Shown here one piece after another: positions 17,500-28,896 of a stretch of DNA of 64,000 nucleotides. Positions within the stretch are counted from its first letter, which is position 1; each line of letters starts with the position of its first letter. The position numbers and the translations under genes are program-made. The DNA lies in assembly GCA_947476465.1 (NCBI GenBank), contig CANJQN010000013.1:34825-98824 (forward strand). Direction: 5' to 3'. Below the pieces are notes generated by a model, which was not told where the DNA came from, made no database searches, and saw nothing but the letters and a program-made list of their open reading frames with translations. The DNA is from Comamonadaceae bacterium. Lineage in GTDB: Bacteria; Pseudomonadota; Gammaproteobacteria; Burkholderiales; Burkholderiaceae_C.

Positions 17500-18258
17500 A
17501 TGGACATCAGCGGCAAGGTCTTCATCGTCACCGGTGGCGCGTCGGGGCTGGGCGAGGGCACCGCCCGCCTGCTAACCGAATGCGGCGGCAAGGTGGTGAT
17601 CGCCGACATGCAGGCCGACAAGGGGGAAGCGGTCGCGCGCGAGATCGGCGGCGCCTTCGTGCGTTGCGATGTGAGCCAGGAAGCCGATGCGCTGGCAGTC
17701 GTGCAAAAGGCGACGTCCATGGGCAAGCTGATGGGCCTGGTCAACTGCGCGGGGATTGCCACTGCCGAGAAGACCCTCAGCAAGACCGGGGCGCACACCC
17801 TGGCGGTGTTCATGCGTGCCATCAATGTCAACCTGGTGGGCACGTTCAACATGCTGCGCGTGGCCGCCGAAGCGATGAGCCACAACGAGCCCGAGGTCAC
17901 GGGCGAGCGCGGCTGCATCGTCAACACCGCCTCTGTCGCGGCTTACGACGGGCAGATTGGGCAGGTCGCGTACAGCGCCTCCAAGGCCGGCGTGGTCGGC
18001 ATGACCTTGCCGGTCGCGCGCGACCTGGCCCGCAGCGGCATCCGCAACATGACCATCGCCCCAGGGCTGTTCGGCACACCCATGTTGTTTGGCCTGCCCA
18101 AGGAGATGCAGGACTCGCTGGCCGCCGCCGTGCCCTTCCCGCCACGGCTGGGAACACCGCTGGACTACGCCAAGCTGGTGCGCCACATCTTCGAAAACGA
18201 CATGCTCAATGGCGAGGTGATCCGCCTCGACGGCGCAATCCGGCTTGCGCCCCGGTGA
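17500..18258 (+). CDS. SDR family 3-hydroxyacyl-CoA dehydrogenase
   Basis: A 252-residue short-chain dehydrogenase. The Rossmann motif [18 protein letters not shown], catalytic Ser ([10 protein letters not shown]) and the Y-x3-K pair AYSASKAG are present. The end of the protein ([56 protein letters not shown]) matches the type-2 (HSD17B10-like) 3-hydroxyacyl-CoA dehydrogenases of fatty-acid or isoleucine breakdown. GGAG seven bases before ATG 17500 fixes the start. Its last 147 bases are repeated beyond the ggt gene at 20136-20282. Confidence 0.9.
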   Translation: MDISGKVFIVTGGASGLGEGTARLLTECGGKVVIADMQADKGEAVAREIGGAFVRCDVSQEADALAVVQKATSMGKLMGLVNCAGIATAEKTLSKTGAHTLAVFMRAINVNLVGTFNMLRVAAEAMSHNEPEVTGERGCIVNTASVAAYDGQIGQVAYSASKAGVVGMTLPVARDLARSGIRNMTIAPGLFGTPMLFGLPKEMQDSLAAAVPFPPRLGTPLDYAKLVRHIFENDMLNGEVIRLDGAIRLAPR

Positions 18259-18312
18259 TGATCACAGCCCGCGCGAGAGCGCGGCTGTGATCCACGCGGC
18301 AAAGTTCAGGCC

Positions 18313-20103
18313 GTGAAGCGAATGCTCTCGGTGGTCATGTTCGCGGCTGCGCTGGCGGCCTGCGCGCCTGCGCCACTCAGGGGCCCGACCGTGACTGGCG
18401 AGCGGCCATTGCAGCCAGAAGGCGCATCCACCCAGACCCGCAAACCGGGATGGGTCACCCGCACCCAAGCGGTCGCGGCGGCGCATCCCATGGCAGCGGA
18501 TGCCGGCCTGCGGATGCTCAAGGAGGGCGGCAGCGCCGTCGATGCCGCGATCGCCGCGCAAATGGTGCTGACCCTGGTCGAGCCGCAGTCCAGCGGCATC
18601 GGCGGGGGATCGTTCCTGCTGCACTGGAACGGCCGCGAGGTCGAGGCCTTCGACGGGCGTGAGACCGCGCCCGCGCTGGCCGACGAGAGGCTGTTTCTCG
18701 ACGCCGGCGGCAAGCCGATGGCGTTCCACGCGGCGGCGGTGGGCGGCCGAGCGGTCGGTGTACCCGGCACGCTACGGATGCTGGAGCTGGCGCACCGCCA
18801 GCACGGCCGACTGCCGTGGGCACAGCTGTTCCAGCCCGCCATCGCACTGGCCGATGACGGCTTTCCGGTCGGCGCGCGCCTGCACGCGCTGCTCACGAAC
18901 GAAGCACACCTGAAGCAAGACCCGGCCGCTGCCGCTTATTTTTACCAGGCCGACGGCACGCCGCGCCGCGTCGGCGAGCTGCTGCGCAACCCCGAGCTTG
19001 CGGCGGTGTTCCGTCGCATCGCCGCCGAAGGCCCGCGTGCGCTGCACGAGGGTGAGATTGCGCAGGCCATCGTCGACAAAGTGCAAAAGCACCCCGGCAA
19101 CCCGGGCCGGCTGTCACTGGCCGACCTGGCCGCGTACCAGCCACGCAAGCGCGAGCCCTTGTGCCACGACTTGCACGCTGGCGGCAAGGACTGGCACGTC
19201 TGCGGCTTTCCGCCGCCGAGTTCGGGCGCGATCGCAATCGGCCAGATCCTGGGCATGCTGAGCCTGACCCCCGCGACAGCGATGCCGCTGAAAGATGGCT
19301 TGCCCTCGGCCGACTGGTTGCACTTCTATACCGAGGCCGCACGGCTGGCGTTCGCTGACCGGGCCCAGTGGGTCGCCGATCCGGATTTCGTCCAGCCGCC
19401 CGCCGGCCGCTGGACGAGCTTGCTCGACCCGCCGTACCTGGCCCAGCGCGCGGCGCTGATCGGTACGGCCAGCATGCAGGTGGCTTCGCCTGGCTCACCC
19501 TCCGGCACGCGGGCCAGTTTCGCGCCCATGCCTGAGCAGCCCGAATACGGCACCTCGCACATCAGCATCGTCGACAACCAGGGCAATGCCCTGGCCATGA
19601 CCAGCAGCATCGAAGCCCAGTTCGGCGCGCGCCAGATGGTCAGTGGTTTCCTGTTGAACAATGAGTTGACCGACTTCAGCTTCGAACCGGCCGATGCGCA
19701 AGGCCGCCCCGTCGCCAACCGTGTCCAGCCTGGCAAGCGGCCGCGTTCGTCCATGGCGCCCACGCTGGTCTTCGACAAGGCGGGCAATCAGCTGGTGATG
19801 ACCGCCGGCAGCCCGGGCGGCGCCGTGATCATTCACCACACGGCCAAGACGCTTTATGGCGTCTTCCACTGGGGCCTCAACCCCCAGCAGGCCATCGACC
19901 TGCCCAACTTCGGCTCGAACAATGGCCCCACCTTCGTCGAGAGCGAGCGGTTCCCTGCCGCAACGCTGCAGGCCCTGCGCGCTCGGGGCGCCGTTGTTCT
20001 CGAACAGGTGCTGCCCAGCGGCGTGCAGGCCATTGTGCGCACGCCCGGAGCTTGGTTCGGCGGCGCCGACAGCCGGCGTGAAGGCACTGTCGCGGGCGAC
20101 TGA
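18313..20103 (+). CDS. ggt: Gamma-glutamyltransferase / glutathione hydrolase
   Basis: About 596 residues, exported, possibly as a lipoprotein ([13 protein letters not shown]). It is made as a proenzyme that self-cleaves before the catalytic threonine; the motif [24 protein letters not shown] puts that Thr at about residue 414. [14 protein letters not shown] and the oxyanion-region SSMAPT are also present. It hydrolyses or transfers the gamma-glutamyl group of glutathione in the periplasm. The start is GTG 18313; ATG 18322 would remove the basic MKR head. It lies between an SDR gene and a 147-bp copy of that gene's 3' end, and is convergent with a phytochelatin-synthase-like gene. Confidence 0.92.
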   Translation: MKRMLSVVMFAAALAACAPAPLRGPTVTGERPLQPEGASTQTRKPGWVTRTQAVAAAHPMAADAGLRMLKEGGSAVDAAIAAQMVLTLVEPQSSGIGGGSFLLHWNGREVEAFDGRETAPALADERLFLDAGGKPMAFHAAAVGGRAVGVPGTLRMLELAHRQHGRLPWAQLFQPAIALADDGFPVGARLHALLTNEAHLKQDPAAAAYFYQADGTPRRVGELLRNPELAAVFRRIAAEGPRALHEGEIAQAIVDKVQKHPGNPGRLSLADLAAYQPRKREPLCHDLHAGGKDWHVCGFPPPSSGAIAIGQILGMLSLTPATAMPLKDGLPSADWLHFYTEAARLAFADRAQWVADPDFVQPPAGRWTSLLDPPYLAQRAALIGTASMQVASPGSPSGTRASFAPMPEQPEYGTSHISIVDNQGNALAMTSSIEAQFGARQMVSGFLLNNELTDFSFEPADAQGRPVANRVQPGKRPRSSMAPTLVFDKAGNQLVMTAGSPGGAVIIHHTAKTLYGVFHWGLNPQQAIDLPNFGSNNGPTFVESERFPAATLQALRARGAVVLEQVLPSGVQAIVRTPGAWFGGADSRREGTVAGD

Positions 20104-20135
20104 CCGGCAGCCACGGCGCGCGAGGCAAAATGCCG

Positions 20136-20282
20136 GACTCGCTGGCCGCCGCCGCGCCCTTCCCGCCACGGCCGGGAACACCGCTGGACTACGCCAATCT
20201 GGTGCGCCACATCTTCGAGAACGACATGCTCAATGGCGAGGTGATTCGCCTCGACGGTGCGATCCGGCTCGCGCCGAAGTAA
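20136..20282 (+). pseudogene. Duplicated 3' fragment of the SDR dehydrogenase gene
   Basis: These 147 bases align without gaps to 18112-18258, the last 49 codons of the SDR gene including the stop. By hand I count about 12 differences, most of them synonymous, and the frame is intact ([25 protein letters not shown]). No start or N-terminal part exists here, since it follows the ggt stop by 32 bases. It is a truncated gene copy, and it makes ggt flanked by direct repeats. Confidence 0.9.
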
Positions 20283-20302
20283 TACTGGACGCCCTCGCTC
20301 CC

Positions 20303-21103
20303 TTAACGGGATTGAACGAGGACGTATCCCCGGTTCTCCAGCGTGTCGCGGGTCCTCATGCCCGCGATGAGTGTGCGTACCGGCATCCAGACCCAGCCAG
20401 CACTGGCCGGATTGACGTCGAGGATCAGGACCGAATCCGTTTCGGCGTCGTAGGCACCCAGCGGTGAGATATGCCCGCCGCCGGTCTGCCCCACTTGTTC
20501 TCGTCTGTAATTGACGATGACATAGTCACGGGCACGCCTGAGGTTGTCCACCAGGTCGGCGCGAATTTCGTCCTCGGCTTTGCTGTCGTCGACGACAACG
20601 AGCCTGGTCACGAGCGCATGCGCCTTGAGCAGTTCGTCGAACTGGCGCAACTGATACCCCACGTCGTGGATCAGTTTCCCATTGATCGTGACTGGCTCGC
20701 CGAGCACCTGGGCACGCGTCTTGCGCCCCTTGCCGATGACATTGTCTTGAGTGAAACGCGGCACGGCCAGATCGACGCTGCCGGGAAGATGCCGCAGATC
20801 TTCGGGCCGCAACCTGCTTCGATCACGAGGAAGGTCCCTCGTGCCGGCATAGATCGCATTGAGCACGATGGCAGCCAAAGTCGGCCCGCAGAACGCGCCG
20901 TTCGATTGGGCTTCGAACTGGTTTGCAAGCGTCGCAAAAGCGCGTTTGTCGCGAGCCCGCGCGAGGCGTGCAATGCCTTCTTCCGAAGAGAAAGGCACAA
21001 GCGTCGGGAGCGAATGGCTCGACACCTCATCGCGCGCGGCGACTTGCGGCAACGAGCCTGCAGCGAGCAAGACGACAAGAAACCAACGCAGCAACAGTGA
21101 CAT
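20303..21103 (-). CDS. Phytochelatin synthase family protein
   Basis: A 266-residue papain-fold peptidase with a signal peptide (residues 1-24). The catalytic triad of the family is visible as Cys72 (QSNGAFCGPTLAAIVLNA), His211 (GGGHISPLGAYD) and Asp229 (VLILDV). Bacterial members characterised so far mainly cleave glycine from glutathione to give gamma-Glu-Cys, with weak phytochelatin synthesis. The start ATG 21103 has AGGAG six bases upstream; ATG 21109 overlaps that site. Here it is probably periplasmic, like the neighbouring gamma-glutamyltransferase, so both could process exported glutathione; that link is inference. Confidence 0.88.
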   Translation of the reverse strand: MSLLLRWFLVVLLAAGSLPQVAARDEVSSHSLPTLVPFSSEEGIARLARARDKRAFATLANQFEAQSNGAFCGPTLAAIVLNAIYAGTRDLPRDRSRLRPEDLRHLPGSVDLAVPRFTQDNVIGKGRKTRAQVLGEPVTINGKLIHDVGYQLRQFDELLKAHALVTRLVVVDDSKAEDEIRADLVDNLRRARDYVIVNYRREQVGQTGGGHISPLGAYDAETDSVLILDVNPASAGWVWMPVRTLIAGMRTRDTLENRGYVLVQSR

Positions 21104-21283
21104 AGCCATCTCCTGGACTCGCTGCGTCCTGAGTGTAGAGGCAGCCCGACGAGGACTACCGCATGGGTAACGCAGCTGCTCGACCGCGCCGCCATCGCGG
21201 CCGCAAGAGTGATCATGGCAGAAACCCTCATTGAACGGCTCCGGCCAAGTCTGCGGCCGCTTCGGTGGAGAATAGGCGGGCCA

Positions 21284-23128
21284 ATGGCCATCCCCGAAAC
21301 ATTCATCCAGGAACTCCTGGCACGCGCCGACGTGGTCGAGATCGTCGGCCGCTCCGTGCAGCTGAAGAAGACGGGCGCCAACTTCTCGGGCCTGTGCCCC
21401 TTCCACGCGGAAAAGTCGCCTTCGTTCACCGTCAGCCCGACCAAGCAGTTCTTCCATTGCTTCGGCTGCGGCAAGCATGGCAACGCCATCGGCTTCCTGA
21501 TGGAGCATGCTGGCATGGGTTTTGTCGAGGCAGTCAAGGACCTCGCTGGTCAGTACGGCCTGCAGGTGCCCGAAGACGAACGCTCGCCGCAAGATCGGGC
21601 CGCCGCGGCCCAGCAGCGCGAAAAGCAGGCCACGCTGAGCGAGGTGCTGGAAAAGGCTGGCGAAGCCTATCGCAAGCACCTGAAGGCGTCGCCCCGCGCC
21701 GTGGATTACCTCAAGGGCCGCGGGCTGTCAGGCGAGGTCGCCAAGCGCTTTGGCCTGGGCTATGCGCCCGAAGGCTGGCGCAGTCTGGCCAGCGTGTTTG
21801 CGCAGTACGACGATCCGCTGCTGGCCGAGAGCGGACTGGTCATCGTCAACGAGGACGACCCTTCGACTGGCTCAGGACAGGCAAGGCGTTACGACCGCTT
21901 TCGCGACCGCATCATGTTCCCGATCCGCAACGTCAAGGGCGAGTGCATCGGTTTCGGCGGGCGGGTGCTCGGTGACGAAAAGCCCAAGTACCTCAACTCG
22001 CCCGAAACCCCGGTGTTCAGCAAGGGGCGCGAGCTGTACGGGCTGTTCGAAGCACGGCAGGCCCTGCGCGACGAGGGCTATGTGCTGGTGACCGAGGGCT
22101 ACATGGACGTGGTGGCCCTGGCCCAGCTCGGCTTTCCCAATGCGGTGGCCACTCTGGGCACGGCCTGCACCACCGACCATGTGCAAAAGCTGTTTCGCTT
22201 CACCGACAACGTCGTCTTCAGCTTCGACGGCGACGCCGCCGGACGCCGCGCGGCACGCAAGGCGCTCGAAGGCGCCCTGCCCTATGCCTCGGATCTGCGA
22301 TCGGTGAAGTTCCTGTTCCTGCCGCCCGAGCACGATCCGGACAGCTACATCCGCGAGCACGGCCGCGATGCTTTTGCGCGCTACGTGGGCGAAGCGACGC
22401 CGCTGTCGCGCTTCCTCGTCGATACCGCCCGCGATGGCTGCGACCTGACCACCGCCGAGGGCCGCGCCCACATGGCGGCCAACGCCAAGCCCCTGTGGAG
22501 CCTGCTGCCCGACGGTGCGCTCAAGCGCCAGTTGCTGGGCGAGATCGCCGACCTGGCCCAGCTCGAAGGGCGCGAACTGGCGGCGCTGTGGAGCGGCAAG
22601 CCGCTCCACGCCGCGTCGTCCCCGGGCACCCGCAAGCGCGAGCAGCGCCCCTGGGGTTCGCCGCTGTCGTCCGCGCAGTCGCCCTCACAGGCACCCCGGC
22701 GCCCACCCGGGCGGGCGCAGCCGCCGGGCCGCATCGACCGGGCCCTGCAGATCGTGCTGTCTGATGCCGCGGCCTGGGGGCGGCTGTCCAACGACGACCA
22801 TCACCTGCTGTGCGAGCTCGCGCCACCGCACGGGCCGCTGTTCGCCTGGCTCGACGCGCAGTCGCACGACCATGGCCCGCAGCCCTGGGCCGATCTGCGC
22901 CCGGTGCTGGCTGGACATGAGCACGAAAGTTTTGCTCTTGCTCTGATGTCGCGCTTGCCGGAGACCATCGAGAATGATGCGGCCGAGCTCGTCCACATCC
23001 TGACGCGTGAACGCGAGCGCCTGAAACACGAGGAAATGGCCGCGCTGTCGGCCCGCGCGGCCACCGACCCGGCCGCCTACGAGCGGCTCAAGCTGCTGGT
23101 GACCCAGGCCAAGACCGGCGGTTCCTGA
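21284..23128 (+). CDS. dnaG: DNA primase, with a small in-frame repeat-derived insertion
   Basis: A 614-residue primase that makes RNA primers at the replication fork. It has a zinc-binding domain with Cys38, His41, Cys59 and Cys62 (LCPFHAEKSPSF, HCFGCGKHGNAI), a TOPRIM catalytic core (LVTEGYMDVVAL, FSFDGDAAGRRAA, DPDSYIREHG), and a C-terminal DnaB-interaction domain after a Pro/Arg-rich linker. Near residue 192, NEDDPSTGSGQARRYDRF contains an extra peptide coded by CTTCGACTGGCTCAGGACAG, a repeat known from many genomes. The ATG 21284 gives the usual AIPETFIQELLARADVV start. It stands directly before rpoD, as in the rpsU-dnaG-rpoD order, but rpsU is absent. Confidence 0.95.
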   Translation: MAIPETFIQELLARADVVEIVGRSVQLKKTGANFSGLCPFHAEKSPSFTVSPTKQFFHCFGCGKHGNAIGFLMEHAGMGFVEAVKDLAGQYGLQVPEDERSPQDRAAAAQQREKQATLSEVLEKAGEAYRKHLKASPRAVDYLKGRGLSGEVAKRFGLGYAPEGWRSLASVFAQYDDPLLAESGLVIVNEDDPSTGSGQARRYDRFRDRIMFPIRNVKGECIGFGGRVLGDEKPKYLNSPETPVFSKGRELYGLFEARQALRDEGYVLVTEGYMDVVALAQLGFPNAVATLGTACTTDHVQKLFRFTDNVVFSFDGDAAGRRAARKALEGALPYASDLRSVKFLFLPPEHDPDSYIREHGRDAFARYVGEATPLSRFLVDTARDGCDLTTAEGRAHMAANAKPLWSLLPDGALKRQLLGEIADLAQLEGRELAALWSGKPLHAASSPGTRKREQRPWGSPLSSAQSPSQAPRRPPGRAQPPGRIDRALQIVLSDAAAWGRLSNDDHHLLCELAPPHGPLFAWLDAQSHDHGPQPWADLRPVLAGHEHESFALALMSRLPETIENDAAELVHILTRERERLKHEEMAALSARAATDPAAYERLKLLVTQAKTGGS

Positions 23129-23453
23129 TCCTTCTCGTTGAAATTCCTCTTGAAATTTGAGCCGATCGCTATAATTCACGGTTTGCTTCTCGCAAGAGCG
23201 ACAGCAGCACCTCCGGGCCAGGCCGACTGTGACAGCAAAGGCTTCACGACAGCGCCATTTCACCGCAAGGACTGCACACCAAATGTTCGCCCAGACATCT
23301 TGCCCAAGAGACGCCACCGGTCCGCCCTGAAGTCGGATCTGTTGATCGGCCCGCGCCGCGGTCCGGTGTCGTCTTGCCAAGTTCACCCGCGCCGGGTTTT
23401 TGTGGCGCGCTAGTGTTTGTTCCTGTTCTTCCAGAAGTCCGAGGTGCTCGTAC
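23129..23453 (+). promoter_or_regulatory. dnaG-rpoD intergenic leader with promoter-like and hairpin elements
   Basis: No gene is visible. A clear -10-like TATAAT lies at 23170-23175, with TTGAAA at 23150-23155 (14-bp spacing, shorter than ideal) as the best -35 candidate. About 280 bases of leader follow before rpoD. Close to its end CCCG-CGC-CGGG followed by five T (about 23387-23401) could form a weak terminator or attenuator. Regulation by attenuation is speculation. Confidence 0.5.
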
Positions 23454-25850
<2,397 letters not shown>

Positions 25851-25916
25851 GCGAGGTTGGCATCGGCCGCCGGCCGGGGTGTGTGAAAGCGCCGGGCATG
25901 CGGCGCGGCGCGCGTG

Positions 25917-26798
25917 TCAGTGCCCCGCGTGGGCCGCGCGGCTGACCAGCATCACCATGGCAATGCCGGACAGCAGCCAGGCCACCTGGGTGACCGTGGC
26001 ACGCGCGCCCAACCGCCTTTGCAGCTGTGGGATCAGATCGGCCAGCGCCACGTAGACGAAGCTGCTGCTGGCGACCGCCAGGAAATACGGCAGGTAGCCT
26101 TCGAGCCGCGCCACCAGCCACCAGCCGACCAGGCCGCCCAGCAGCGTCACCGCGCCCGCCAGCGACACCTTCACCAGCGCCGCGCGCCGGCTACCGCTGG
26201 TCTGGCCCAGGACGACCAGGTCGCCGATGTGGTGCGGCACCTCGTGCGCCATCACCGACAGCGCAGCCACCACGCCCAGGCGGATGTCGGCCATGAAGGC
26301 CGAGGCGATCATGATGCCGTCGCCAAAGCAATGCACGCTGTCGCCGGTCAGGACCGCCCAGCTGCCGCCGCGTTGCGCCGAGGCATGCGAAGGGACAGGG
26401 GAAGGTTCGTGGGCGCGCTCATGGGCCGAATCATCGTCATGTGCATGTGCATGGACACGCTGGTGAGCATCAGAACGCCCGCCCTGCAACGCGTGGTGAT
26501 GCTCGTGTCCGTGGTGCCACAGCTCGGCCTTGTCCAGCAGGAAAAAGAACACCAGCCCCACCAGCAGCACCGCGAACAAGGTCTGCGGCTCGATGTCGCT
26601 TTCGAAGGCCTCCGGAAGCAGGTGCATGAAGGCGGTGGCCAGCAGGGCGCCGGCGGCCAGGCTCAGAAGGTGCTCTGCGCCAACGTGGCCGGGTTGGTCG
26701 GGTTGGTTGCGCACGCCCAGGCGCAACAGCAAGGCTGCGACCCACACGCTGCCAATGCCAGCACAGACGGTGGCGATCACGATGGCGACAAGATTCAT
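25917..26798 (-). CDS. ZIP family metal transporter
   Basis: A 293-residue inner-membrane divalent-metal (zinc/iron) importer with about eight helices. The metal site in helices 4 and 5 is seen as DSVHCFGDGIMIASAF and MAHEVPHHIGDLVVL. Between helices 3 and 4 lies a His-rich cytosolic loop (WHHGHEHHHAL...HAHAHDDDSAHERAHE, residues about 93-130), a usual metal-sensing feature. The start is ATG 26798. It is convergent with rpoD. Zinc as substrate is inferred from the family. Confidence 0.9.
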   Translation of the reverse strand: MNLVAIVIATVCAGIGSVWVAALLLRLGVRNQPDQPGHVGAEHLLSLAAGALLATAFMHLLPEAFESDIEPQTLFAVLLVGLVFFFLLDKAELWHHGHEHHHALQGGRSDAHQRVHAHAHDDDSAHERAHEPSPVPSHASAQRGGSWAVLTGDSVHCFGDGIMIASAFMADIRLGVVAALSVMAHEVPHHIGDLVVLGQTSGSRRAALVKVSLAGAVTLLGGLVGWWLVARLEGYLPYFLAVASSSFVYVALADLIPQLQRRLGARATVTQVAWLLSGIAMVMLVSRAAHAGH

Positions 26799-26910
26799 GC
26801 GCTGATCTTAGCAACCGCGACCGAGCGTTGCGCCGCCAGCCAGGCGCCGCGGGAACCATAATCCCCCGCTTGAACGGACAAATGTCGAACCCATCCAACA
26901 AGGAGTCCCC

Positions 26911-27099
26911 ATGCCCACCCTTCGCGTCGAACTCATGGAAGGCCGCACGGTCGAGCAGAAAAAAGCCCTGGTGCAGGCGCTCACGAAGGCTGTGGTCGAC
27001 ACCCTGGGCAGCAAGGCCGAGTCGGTCGACGTGCTGCTGTTCGACATCAAGCGCCAGGACTGGGCCACCGGCGGAGTGCTCTGGTCTGAGAAATCATGA
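26911..27099 (+). CDS. 4-oxalocrotonate tautomerase family protein
   Basis: A 62-residue tautomerase. Removal of Met exposes the catalytic Pro1 (MPTLRVELMEGRTVEQKKALVQALTKAV), and the length is exactly that of the 4-OT family. AGGAG lies six bases before ATG 26911. Members ketonise enols such as 2-hydroxymuconate; no catechol meta-cleavage genes are adjacent, so the substrate is open. Its stop overlaps the next start (ATGA). Confidence 0.9.
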   Translation: MPTLRVELMEGRTVEQKKALVQALTKAVVDTLGSKAESVDVLLFDIKRQDWATGGVLWSEKS

Positions 27100-27404
27100 G
27101 CGACATCCGCATGGTCGCCGCGCTGGCGGCCTGTGCCGGCGTGCTGCTGCTGCCGGCTTGCGCGCAACCGCAAATGACCTCAACCACTCCACTGCCGCAA
27201 GCGCAATGTGACGCCACGCGGCTGCAAAACGTTGTGGGCCAACCCGCCAGCGCGCAACTGGTGGAGGCCGCGCGGGTTCAGGCCGGTGCCACCACCGCGC
27301 GCATGGTGCGGCACGACCAGATGGTGACCAAGGAATACATGGTGGGCCGCCTGACGCTGTGGCTGGACGCCCAGGGCCGCGTCCGCGAAGCGAACTGCGG
27401 CTGA
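27096..27404 (+). CDS. I78-family peptidase inhibitor-like lipoprotein
   Basis: A 102-residue secreted protein. The N-terminus MRMVAALAACAGVLLLPACAQ-like segment ends in a lipobox (LPAC). The mature part has the I78 inhibitor layout: CDATRLQNVVGQPAS, a central variable part, then GRLTLWLDAQGRVREANCG with a paired cysteine. Family members inhibit serine peptidases. It overlaps the tautomerase gene by four bases and is probably co-translated. The inhibitor role is by family only. Confidence 0.72.
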   Translation: MSDIRMVAALAACAGVLLLPACAQPQMTSTTPLPQAQCDATRLQNVVGQPASAQLVEAARVQAGATTARMVRHDQMVTKEYMVGRLTLWLDAQGRVREANCG

Positions 27405-27490
27405 CGGGCCTAAGTTGCCGCGAGGTTCGCCCATCCGGCAGTAAATCGCTCACCCTGCACGAGAGCAGTGTCTGATCCAGCGGCCAGCGC

Positions 27491-27645
27491 GGAACCGGCT
27501 TTGCCGGGCCGCTGGTGGCGCCCCCTTGAGGGGCTGAGGGCCTCGGCTCCGGGCCTGCCTGCGCAGGTCCGGACGGCCCTAAGAGCCGCCGCCTCTGGCG
27601 GCGAGCACCGGGTGCCTACACGCAGTGAGCTGCTTCGGGGGTGGA
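27491..27645 (+). repeat. Dispersed intergenic repeat, copy 2, with internal extension
   Basis: It shares its left half (GGAACCGGCTTTGCCGGGCC to CGCCCCCTTGAGGGG) and right end (AGTGAGCTGCTTCGGGGGTG) with the copies at 7751-7832 and 33137-33216. About 70 additional bases with further hairpins (CCGGGCCTGCCTGCGCAGG, GCCGCCGCCTCTGGCGGC) lie between them. The right end overlaps the last codons of the LuxR-type gene. Confidence 0.75.
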
Positions 27646-28275
27646 CTCTGTGATCCGGTCGAGCTTGCGGTAGATCGAGCTCAGGTGGTTGCGCAAGCTG
27701 TGTTCGCTGATGCACCGGCGGCTGGCGATCACCTTGCCGGGCGATCCGGTGTCGGCCGCCAGCGCGGCGATCATCCGCCGCGCGCGCTGGGTGAGCGTGG
27801 CGATTTTCGCGGCCTCGGGGTCGCCGTCCTGCGCCGACTTGCGGCGCACCATCTCCATGAACAGGCGGCCGGTGGCGCTGCGGTCGAGCCACAGCTCGCC
27901 CTCGTGCACCTTCTGCAGCGCGCGCAGCAGCATCTGCGGCGGGTCGCTCTTGCACACGATGCCGCGCACACCCATCAGGACCGCCAGATCCAAGGTCGCT
28001 TGGTCTTGCGACGCGGTAAACGCGACACAGCGCGCGGCGGTGCGTGCCGACAGCTCGCCCAACTCAGCAGGCTTGACCGCGTCGTCCAGATCGACCAGAA
28101 CCACATCCACATGCGCGGCCAGCAGCGATGGCGGCGCACAGGCCAGGTTGCTGGCAACGCCTCCCAGCGCGAAACAGTTGCCGGCCGACAGCACCAGCTG
28201 CTGCAATCCCCAGCAGATCATCTGCGGGGCAATCAACACGATATGAATCGGCTCGCGGTTGGGTGTGAAAGTCAT
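27616..28275 (-). CDS. LuxR-family DNA-binding response regulator
   Basis: A 219-residue protein: a receiver-like domain (residues 10-125, with VDVVLVDLDDA at the usual phospho-Asp strand and a Lys in IVCKSD) and a C-terminal helix-turn-helix (IATLTQRARRMIAALAADTGSPGKVIASRRCISEHSLRNHLSSIYRKLDR). The receiver is divergent and may not be phosphorylated. The last eight residues (TPEAAHCV) and the stop come from a dispersed repeat, so the natural C-terminus was probably replaced or extended. No histidine kinase is adjacent. Downstream of its promoter lie broken PilZ/TadC remnants. Confidence 0.8.
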   Translation of the reverse strand: MTFTPNREPIHIVLIAPQMICWGLQQLVLSAGNCFALGGVASNLACAPPSLLAAHVDVVLVDLDDAVKPAELGELSARTAARCVAFTASQDQATLDLAVLMGVRGIVCKSDPPQMLLRALQKVHEGELWLDRSATGRLFMEMVRRKSAQDGDPEAAKIATLTQRARRMIAALAADTGSPGKVIASRRCISEHSLRNHLSSIYRKLDRITESTPEAAHCV

Positions 28276-28499
28276 GGTGGTGAGCCCAAAGTAGCGACCG
28301 GCACGATGCTAGACATCCGCCGCTGTTGCGTCACAGCTTTGCACATGCTTACGTAGTTCTAGCGGAACTTGTAGGACTGGCTGAGCATTCGGCGCGGCGC
28401 TGCTCGCATGGGACACCGCGGGCACGCAGGACACAAAGACCAGGGTCTTTGGTTCACACCACCCTGCGCCGCGCGTGTCAGTGTGCCGAGACGGCTCTC
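28276..28499. other. Intergenic stretch upstream of the LuxR gene
   Basis: I see no gene. It must contain the promoter of the minus-strand LuxR gene. No sharply conserved -35/-10 pair, palindrome or RNA structure stands out. Confidence 0.4.
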
Positions 28500-28728
28500 A
28501 TGCCACCGGACCGACGCAAGAACCAGCGCGAGCGCATCGCGCTGAAGGTACGCCTGCCCACAACGGCCTCATCGCGCACTCGCCTGACATCAGCGCCCAC
28601 GGCATGTATTTGCAACTGCCGCTGCGCAGCCGCATCGCCCCCTGGATCGCGGTCGAGGTCGACCTGCCTCGCCTGGGACTGCACGCACGCGCGCCGGCCG
28701 AAGTCATCCGCACCGAACGCCATGGCCG
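28500..28728 (+). pseudogene. Frameshifted PilZ-domain protein remnant
   Basis: The frame starting at ATG 28500 gives MPPDRRKNQRERIALKVRLP, the RxxxR c-di-GMP-binding start of PilZ domains. The continuation NGLIAHSPDISAHGMYLQLPL and WIAVEVDLPRLGLHARAPAEVIR, clearly PilZ-like (D-x-S-x-x-G-M), lies in another frame from about 28561. One base gained or lost near 28560 explains this. The C-terminal strand is missing and the sequence runs into a TadC-like fragment. Not expected to be functional. Confidence 0.6.
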
Positions 28729-28870
28729 AGGAGCGCCGCGGCCATGGTCCCCACGAAGATGCTCATCCCGCTGGTGCTGTGCATTTTCCCGTCGGTGATC
28801 ATGGTGATCCTGGGGCCGGCGGCGATCCAGATCATCCGCACCATGATGCCGCTGCTGCAGGGTCAATGCC
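28729..28870 (+). pseudogene. 3' fragment of a TadC-like type II secretion F-domain gene
   Basis: MVPTKMLIPLVLCIFPSVIMVILGPAAIQIIRTMMPLL resembles the last transmembrane helix of TadC proteins of Flp/Tad pilus systems. Preceding codons in a neighbouring frame give ERRG, as expected just before it, so a frameshift is present as well. No other tad genes are in the window, so this is likely a relic of a deleted pilus locus. Confidence 0.5.
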
Positions 28871-28896
28871 AGCCGCCCCGGCGGGCACCCCGGTTC

